The position numbers were made by a program, and so were the translations under genes. Shown here piece by piece: positions 59,473-64,000 of a stretch of 64,000 nt of DNA. Each line of letters starts with the position of its first letter. Position 1 is the first letter of the stretch. The DNA comes from Akkermansiaceae bacterium UBA3385 (GTDB lineage: Bacteria; Verrucomicrobiota; Verrucomicrobiia; Verrucomicrobiales; Akkermansiaceae), in the NCBI GenBank assembly GCA_002358905.1, contig DEPT01000047.1, forward strand, positions 10,340 through 74,339, written 5' to 3'. A model generated the notes under the pieces. It was given only the letters and a program-made list of their open reading frames with translations. It was not told where the DNA came from and did not search any database.

Positions 59473-60384
59473 ATGAAGAAAACCCTTTCAATAATTGGTC
59501 TTGGGGCTGGCATGCTTGCAGTCCTCTCTTCCTGCAGCGGCTTCCGTAATAGTGACACACTGGGTTATGAGGAAGCCATGCCCATGAGCGAACTGGCCGT
59601 GGGTGACAGTGAACTTCCTCCGTGGGTACTCGAGGGCGATGACTCGTACCAGATTCCCGCAGGTGACCGCACACCCGAAGTTGACCGCAACCACTACGCC
59701 ACCCCCGAACCGGGTGAATCCATGGCCGTTTCCAATGGCATTTCCAGCCAGAACCAGCCCGCCGTGGCTCATGATGACACGGTAGTGGATTCCCATGTGG
59801 CAGATGATTTCAATCCCTACGCCATGCCTGCCGACACAGGCGTAGCAACAACAGCGACCACCTCGACCAGCCCTGCAACAACACCTTCTGCTCCGGCTAA
59901 GAAGCCCGTCCGCGTTGCCGCTAATACCAAGAAGAAGCCCGTTGATAAGAAGAAGGTGAAGAAGGTGAGCGAACCCACGCTCGTTGTCTACAAGGTACGC
60001 CCCGGCGACAACCTGTATGAAATCGCCAAGCGAAGCAATACCACCATTGCACAGATTCGCAAGGACTCCGGTATCAAGGGCGACATCATTCACCCCGGCC
60101 AGACCATCAAGGTTCGCTTCACCCCCAAGGGATATAAGGCTGACAAGAAGAAGGAAACTTCCACCAGCACCACATACGTTGTGAAGAAGGGTGACATGCT
60201 TTCCAAGGTTGCAGCCAGCCACGGCGTAACCCTTGCTTCCCTGCTCAAGGCCAATAATCTGACCATGGCCCAGGCAGGCAAGATTCGCCCCGGCACCAAG
60301 ATTACCATCCCGGGCAAAACTTCCACGGTTTCCAAGAAGACTGAAAAAAAGAGCAAGAAGAGCTCCAAGAAAAAGTCTCGCTAA
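59473..60384 (+). CDS. LysM-domain lipoprotein
   Basis: 303 residues from the ATG at 59473; ATG 59464 is an alternative adding 3 residues. Lipobox LSSC (Cys about 22). The middle is a Thr/Ala/Pro linker (TTATTSTSPATTPSAPAKK) followed by LysM 1 (VYKVRPGDNLYEIAKRSNTT) and LysM 2 (YVVKKGDMLSKVAASHGVT), ending in a Lys/Ser-rich tail. Peptidoglycan-binding, outer- or inner-membrane anchored. First of three genes ending in an L,D-transpeptidase. Confidence 0.88.
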   Translation: MKKTLSIIGLGAGMLAVLSSCSGFRNSDTLGYEEAMPMSELAVGDSELPPWVLEGDDSYQIPAGDRTPEVDRNHYATPEPGESMAVSNGISSQNQPAVAHDDTVVDSHVADDFNPYAMPADTGVATTATTSTSPATTPSAPAKKPVRVAANTKKKPVDKKKVKKVSEPTLVVYKVRPGDNLYEIAKRSNTTIAQIRKDSGIKGDIIHPGQTIKVRFTPKGYKADKKKETSTSTTYVVKKGDMLSKVAASHGVTLASLLKANNLTMAQAGKIRPGTKITIPGKTSTVSKKTEKKSKKSSKKKSR

Positions 60385-60411
60385 TCAGTACCCATCCCTG
60401 CACTGCGCATC

Positions 60412-61083
60412 ATGCCTGCCACCGGAAAAATCGGTTTATTCCTGACAACAGCCACGGCACTGGGGCTCTGCTCCTGCGCTGTGAAGAACGGACGACTTGA
60501 TTTCACCTGGTGGCAGGATGCAGCAGCCCCGGTTCTGGAGGACGATGTCATCATCGAGGCCGGAGGTGGCGGCTACTACCGCTCCACCCCGGCACCGTCA
60601 GAAATCCCGCAGGCATCCATTCCCAAGGAAGAGCCGGAAGCTGCACCCGCAGCCACCAGCCAGACAGCAGCCCCTGCACCGGCAAACACCACCACCACAC
60701 CAGGTACGCACACCGTGCAACCCGGCGATACGCTCTCTGCTCTGGCTCGTAAATACGGCACCTCCGTTTCTGCCCTGGTTGCCGCTAATGGCATGGCGGA
60801 TGCCAACGTCCCGCTGCGAATCAACCAGCAGTTAAGAATTCCGACAGGCAATGCCACAGCCCCCGCACCTGCCGCCACCCCGACACCGCCCGCAAAGGTC
60901 CCAACAACAGTCCCACCGAAACAAACCGGGACCTACACAGTCAAGGCCGGTGATACACTCTACAAGATATCCCGCCAGTACGGTATAAAGCCGACTGAAC
61001 TCATGCAAGCCAACGGTCTCACCCCGGAAACAGCAAATAATATCCGGGTGGGCGCAACTCTCCGTATACCTGCGACAAAATAA
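60412..61083 (+). CDS. LysM-domain lipoprotein
   Basis: 223 residues. Lipobox LCSC (Cys about 22). A short linker, LysM 1 (THTVQPGDTLSALARKYGTSV), a Pro/Thr/Ala linker, and LysM 2 (TYTVKAGDTLYKISRQYGIKP). Likely a duplicate partner of the upstream LysM gene (27 nt gap). Two nt before the L,D-transpeptidase start. Confidence 0.88.
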   Translation: MPATGKIGLFLTTATALGLCSCAVKNGRLDFTWWQDAAAPVLEDDVIIEAGGGGYYRSTPAPSEIPQASIPKEEPEAAPAATSQTAAPAPANTTTTPGTHTVQPGDTLSALARKYGTSVSALVAANGMADANVPLRINQQLRIPTGNATAPAPAATPTPPAKVPTTVPPKQTGTYTVKAGDTLYKISRQYGIKPTELMQANGLTPETANNIRVGATLRIPATK

Positions 61084-61085
61084 CC

Positions 61086-61934
61086 ATGAAACGCGCACTC
61101 CTTTTCACTATCAGCTCCGTGCTCATGACAGCCTGCACCACGCAGAAATTCTATGAGCCTTCTACCTCCACCGCGCAACTCCCGGCACAACCCATAATTC
61201 CGGTGCAGCAACCCAATCCTCTGGATCTGCCCGGCAAGGAGCTGCCCACCTATGTGAACCCCTACCCCGCGGGCACCCATGCTCACTTTGCAGCAAAGAA
61301 AGAATACCCCCTTACCTTGGAACACTGGGCAGACGACACCTTATTACAGCAGGTAACGCGTGCCAATTCCAAGCTGGTCATCTGCATCCCCCAGCAGCGA
61401 GCCCGCCTTTATGTAAACGGCAAGGTTGCTCTGGACTGGGCTGTATCCACCGGCACCAACGGGCATGAAACCCCTACCGGCGTTTTCCGAGTCATTGAGA
61501 AGAACGAAGACCACAAATCCAGCCGCTACGGTAAGTTCGTTGATGCGAACGGCAAGGTAACCAACAGCAATGCCGACCTGTTGCATGGTCTGCCCGAAGG
61601 CCAGACCTTTGAAGGCGCCGGTATGCCCTACTGGCACCGCTTCACACCAGACGGCGTGGGGCTGCACACAGGCAAGGTTGTTGCCGGGCAGCGCCTTTCC
61701 CACGGCTGCGTCCGCACACAGAACCATGTAGCCAAGAAGTTCTTCCAGCATTCTGTACTTCAGCTTCCCGTATACATCACCCGCGCTGTTGAGGATTACA
61801 ACCGAGGCGGTTTCGTGAAACCAATCGACGTAAAATATCGCCCGAAACCCGGCAATGACTACACAGACAACGTGGCCCCCACCCAGATTAAGATTGTTCC
61901 GGCTAATTCGGCAGAGGCTCATTTCCAGGCCTGA
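61086..61934 (+). CDS. L,D-transpeptidase lipoprotein (YkuD)
   Basis: 282 residues. Lipobox LMTAC (Cys 17). YkuD domain: LVICIPQQRARLYVNGKVALDWAVSTG, ETPTGVFRVIEK, YWHRFTPDGVGLHTG and SHGCVRTQ with catalytic His and Cys. An insertion of about 35 residues (EDHKSSRYGKFVDANGKVTN) is inside the domain. Makes 3-3 cross-links or attaches proteins to meso-DAP. Coupled to two LysM genes. After it a 10-bp GC-rich hairpin (61954-61979). Confidence 0.92.
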   Translation: MKRALLFTISSVLMTACTTQKFYEPSTSTAQLPAQPIIPVQQPNPLDLPGKELPTYVNPYPAGTHAHFAAKKEYPLTLEHWADDTLLQQVTRANSKLVICIPQQRARLYVNGKVALDWAVSTGTNGHETPTGVFRVIEKNEDHKSSRYGKFVDANGKVTNSNADLLHGLPEGQTFEGAGMPYWHRFTPDGVGLHTGKVVAGQRLSHGCVRTQNHVAKKFFQHSVLQLPVYITRAVEDYNRGGFVKPIDVKYRPKPGNDYTDNVAPTQIKIVPANSAEAHFQA

Positions 61935-61953
61935 TAGCCATTTTCCCATCTCA

Positions 61954-61979
61954 CGCCCTGCCGTTGCCCCGGCAGGGCG
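61954..61979 (+). terminator. Hairpin after the LDT operon
   Basis: Stem CGCCCTGCCG/CGGCAGGGCG, 10 bp, loop of 6 nt; followed by GAATTTAT, so a weak U tail. Confidence 0.5.
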
Positions 61980-61998
61980 GAATTTATACAAATAGAAA

Positions 61999-62412
61999 AT
62001 GCCCGGTTTCCGCATACTCCGCTGCGCCAATGCCCACCTCTACCTGGGAGCCTCTCTTCTGGTTCTCGGAGCCGCGGCCTATGTCCTTTGCTGCAAAGAT
62101 GAGACATGGCAGCATCTTACTGCCATTCTGGCAGCCGTCTGCACCCCGCTCTGGGCGGCATATTACATTGCTCTGCGCTACACCGTAAATGAAACCGGAA
62201 TCACCCGCCGCGGCATATGCGGCACCACTACCCTGAACTGGGCAGAATTAACCTCTGCCTCCTGCACCGAAACCCATAACCAGGGCACGGCCAGCTGCAC
62301 CATCGACCTGAAATTCGGAAGCAGAAAAATGCGAATCAGCTCAGACCTTCTGCCACTGGAAGAAGTGCAGGAACTGGCGAAAGATTTAAGAGATAGCAAG
62401 TTGTTGTCCTGA
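61999..62412 (+). CDS. Small membrane protein with PH-like domain
   Basis: 137 residues. Two membrane helices (HLYLGASLLVLGAAAYVLCC and AILAAVCTPLWAAYYIALR) are followed by a domain (YTVNETGITRRGICGTTTLNWAELTSASC to MRISSDLLPLEEVQELAK) with the turn pattern of bacterial PH-like (YdbT/YdbS) membrane proteins, where a strand pair follows two helices. Family call is tentative. Confidence 0.62.
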   Translation: MPGFRILRCANAHLYLGASLLVLGAAAYVLCCKDETWQHLTAILAAVCTPLWAAYYIALRYTVNETGITRRGICGTTTLNWAELTSASCTETHNQGTASCTIDLKFGSRKMRISSDLLPLEEVQELAKDLRDSKLLS

Positions 62413-62454
62413 ACCACTCCCTCTGCCGGTTAAGCATTTTTTTTGAAAAAAGGC

Positions 62455-62482
62455 TTTCCAAATGGGGACTTTCTGGTATAAT
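62455..62482 (+). promoter_or_regulatory. Promoter of gdhA (extended -10)
   Basis: TTTCCA (62455-62460), 16-bp spacer, TATAAT (62477-62482) preceded by TGG. The leader to the ATG is about 60 nt and GC-rich. Confidence 0.65.
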
Positions 62483-62549
62483 GCGCGCGTCTGACCACGG
62501 CACCAGCCGAACGGGCCGGAGCCGGGAACCCAGACAATCCCACACATTT

Positions 62550-63908
62550 ATGTCTGATTACACAACACGAGTGCTGGAACAGGTGCGCGCCAAGAACGCG
62601 CATGAACCCGAGTTCCTCCAGGCTGTACAGGAGGTTATTTCCACTATTGAACCTGTACTTTCTGCCAATAAAAAGTACGAAGACAACTGCATTCTCGAGC
62701 GTATCGTTGAGCCGGAACGCACCATCATTTTCCGCGTGCCGTGGCAGGATGACGCTGGCAAAATCCACGTGAACCGCGGCTACCGCGTTCAGTTCAACAG
62801 CGCCATCGGCCCGTACAAGGGCGGTCTGCGCTTCCACCCCTCTGTAAACCTGGGCATCCTCAAATTCCTCGGTTTCGAGCAGATTTTCAAAAACTCCCTC
62901 ACCACCCTGCCCATGGGCGGTGGCAAGGGCGGTGCCGACTTCGACCCCAAGGGCAAGAGTGACGCTGAAGTCATGCGTTTCTGCCAGAGCTTCATGACTG
63001 AGCTCTACCGCCACATCGGTGCCGACACCGACGTACCCGCCGGCGATATCGGCGTGGGTGCCCGCGAAATCGGTTACTTCTACGGCCAGTACAAGCGCCT
63101 GAGCAACGAGTTCACCGGCGTGCTTACCGGCAAGTCCCTGAACTGGGGCGGCTCCCTCATCCGCCCGGAGGCCACCGGCTACGGCACCGTATACTTCGCC
63201 CAGAACATGCTTGCCACCCGTAACGATGACCTCGCCGGCAAGGTGTGCGTTGTTTCCGGTTCCGGCAACGTGGCCCAGTACCTCGTAGAGAAGCTCAACC
63301 AGCTGGGCGCCAAGGTGGTCACCATGTCCGACTCCAACGGCTACATCTACGATCCCGAGGGCATCAACGCTGAGAAGCTTGCCTGGATTATGGAGCTCAA
63401 GAACGTACGCCGCGGCCGCATCAAGGAATATGCCGATACCTTCAAGAGCGCCCAGTACTTCGAAGGTCAGCGTCCCTGGAGCGTACCCTGCGACTGTGCT
63501 TTCCCCTGCGCCACGCAGAATGAAATCAACGGTGCAGAAGCCGCCACCCTCATCAAGAACGGCTGCATGCTCGTGGCCGAAGGTGCCAACATGCCCACCG
63601 ATCTGGAAGGCATCAACAACTACCTTGCGGCCAAGATTCTCTACGGTCCCGCCAAGGCAGCCAACGCCGGCGGCGTTGCCACCTCTGGTCTTGAAATGAG
63701 CCAGAACAGTATGCGCCTGAGCTGGAGCCGCGAGGAAGTGGATGCCAAACTTTTCAGCATCATGAAGAACATCCACGAGAACGCTTACAGCCACGCCCGT
63801 GAGTTCTCCAAGGACTGCACAGATACCTTCACCAACTATGTGGCCGGTGCCAACATTGCCGGCTTCGTGAAGGTTGCAGATTCCATGATTGCCCAGGGCA
63901 TCGTATAA
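62550..63908 (+). CDS. gdhA: Glutamate dehydrogenase, hexameric class I
   Basis: 452 residues from the ATG at 62550 (a longer frame from 62481 overlaps the promoter region). Interconverts 2-oxoglutarate plus ammonia and glutamate. Motifs: NRGYRVQFNSAIGPYKGGLRFHPSVN, LPMGGGKGGADFDPKGKSD with the catalytic Lys, PAGDIGVGAREIG, EATGYGTVYF, the dinucleotide-binding VVSGSGNVAQYLVEKL and CATQNEING. Length and motifs fit the NADP type (family of E. coli GdhA); coenzyme not proven. Strongly codon-biased, so probably highly expressed. Terminator directly follows. Confidence 0.97.
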   Translation: MSDYTTRVLEQVRAKNAHEPEFLQAVQEVISTIEPVLSANKKYEDNCILERIVEPERTIIFRVPWQDDAGKIHVNRGYRVQFNSAIGPYKGGLRFHPSVNLGILKFLGFEQIFKNSLTTLPMGGGKGGADFDPKGKSDAEVMRFCQSFMTELYRHIGADTDVPAGDIGVGAREIGYFYGQYKRLSNEFTGVLTGKSLNWGGSLIRPEATGYGTVYFAQNMLATRNDDLAGKVCVVSGSGNVAQYLVEKLNQLGAKVVTMSDSNGYIYDPEGINAEKLAWIMELKNVRRGRIKEYADTFKSAQYFEGQRPWSVPCDCAFPCATQNEINGAEAATLIKNGCMLVAEGANMPTDLEGINNYLAAKILYGPAKAANAGGVATSGLEMSQNSMRLSWSREEVDAKLFSIMKNIHENAYSHAREFSKDCTDTFTNYVAGANIAGFVKVADSMIAQGIV

Positions 63909-63931
63909 TTCTGAACCGTAAAATGAAAACC

Positions 63932-63979
63932 GCCGCCGCAGTCAGTCCCCGTCTTCGGGGCTCTGCGGCGGCTATTTTT
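63932..63979 (+). terminator. Terminator of gdhA
   Basis: Outer stem GCCGCCGCAG/CTGCGGCGGC, inner stem CCCCG/CGGGG with loop TCTT, then TATTTTT. Confidence 0.9.
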
Positions 63980-64000
63980 CGGTGAATTGCAAGTTTAAAT

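Noticed and set aside
1..64000. Insertion sequences, prophage or integrases
   Set aside because: No transposase, integrase or phage structural gene was found; only the DUF4143 ATPase locus has a mobile-family flavour.
1..64000. PEP-CTERM sorting signals
   Set aside because: C-termini of all exported proteins were inspected; none shows a hydrophobic helix preceded by a Pro-Glu-Pro-like motif and followed by Arg residues.

Overview
The window is bacterial chromosome of moderately high GC with tightly packed genes. It looks like a member of the Verrucomicrobia, most likely the family Akkermansiaceae. The main clue is the left end: on the minus strand it carries an Amuc_1102-1101-1100-1099-1098 type pilus-assembly locus, including a recognisable but diverged relative of the Akkermansia outer-membrane protein Amuc_1100. 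An M60-type mucinase-like metalloprotease, an exported sulfatase, an exosortase/EpsI pair and a meso-diaminopimelate-type MurE fit a Gram-negative, probably mucosal, verrucomicrobium. From memory of the Amuc_1100 sequence this is not A. muciniphila itself.

Layout. 1-6081 (minus): pilMNOPQ-like operon; the secretin is cut by the window edge. 6265-8688: lgt, tRNA-Tyr, tRNA-Val, class II aldolase. 8821-14919: three tandem NSS-family sodium symporters, a 38-residue MetS-like small subunit and an alpha/beta-hydrolase lipoprotein. 15015-21115: sulfatase, a minus-strand pair of exported proteins (transglutaminase-like and thioredoxin-like) and an RlpA lipoprotein. 21175-23377 (minus): polar amino acid ABC transporter with a fused binding protein/permease. 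23439-28977 (minus): a small anchored protein, a DUF4143-type ATPase next to a 33-bp tandem repeat, then pheT and pheS. 29180-29290 (minus): a 36-residue secreted-peptide gene with its own promoter, Shine-Dalgarno sequence and terminator. 29524-33739: envelope protein, ankyrin protein, M60 peptidase, NUDIX-like protein. 34332-47787: the dcw (division and cell wall) cluster mraZ-rsmH-ftsL-ftsI-murE-murF-mraY-murD-lysM-ftsW-murG-ldt. 47854-50538: prs (minus), exosortase and epsI. 50635-55861: a PutA-like giant protein whose key catalytic residues appear lost, menE and a membrane protein. 55868-59289 (minus except one lipoprotein): PP-loop protein, rpsP, small membrane protein, rubrerythrin. 59473-61934: LysM, LysM, L,D-transpeptidase. 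61999-63908: PH-like membrane protein and gdhA.

The dominant theme is envelope biogenesis: precursor synthesis and flipping (mur genes, mraY, ftsW), cross-linking by PBP3 and two L,D-transpeptidases, peptidoglycan-binding LysM proteins, lipoprotein maturation (lgt) and a pilus/secretin machine. A second theme is amino acid handling (three NSS carriers, a Gln/His-type ABC importer, glutamate dehydrogenase, the PutA-like protein).

A striking feature is that many genes have a sigma70-like promoter whose -10 box ends only about 6 to 12 nt before the start codon, implying leaderless or near-leaderless transcripts. I used this to choose several start codons. All functional calls come from reading motifs and family resemblance by eye; no database search was run.
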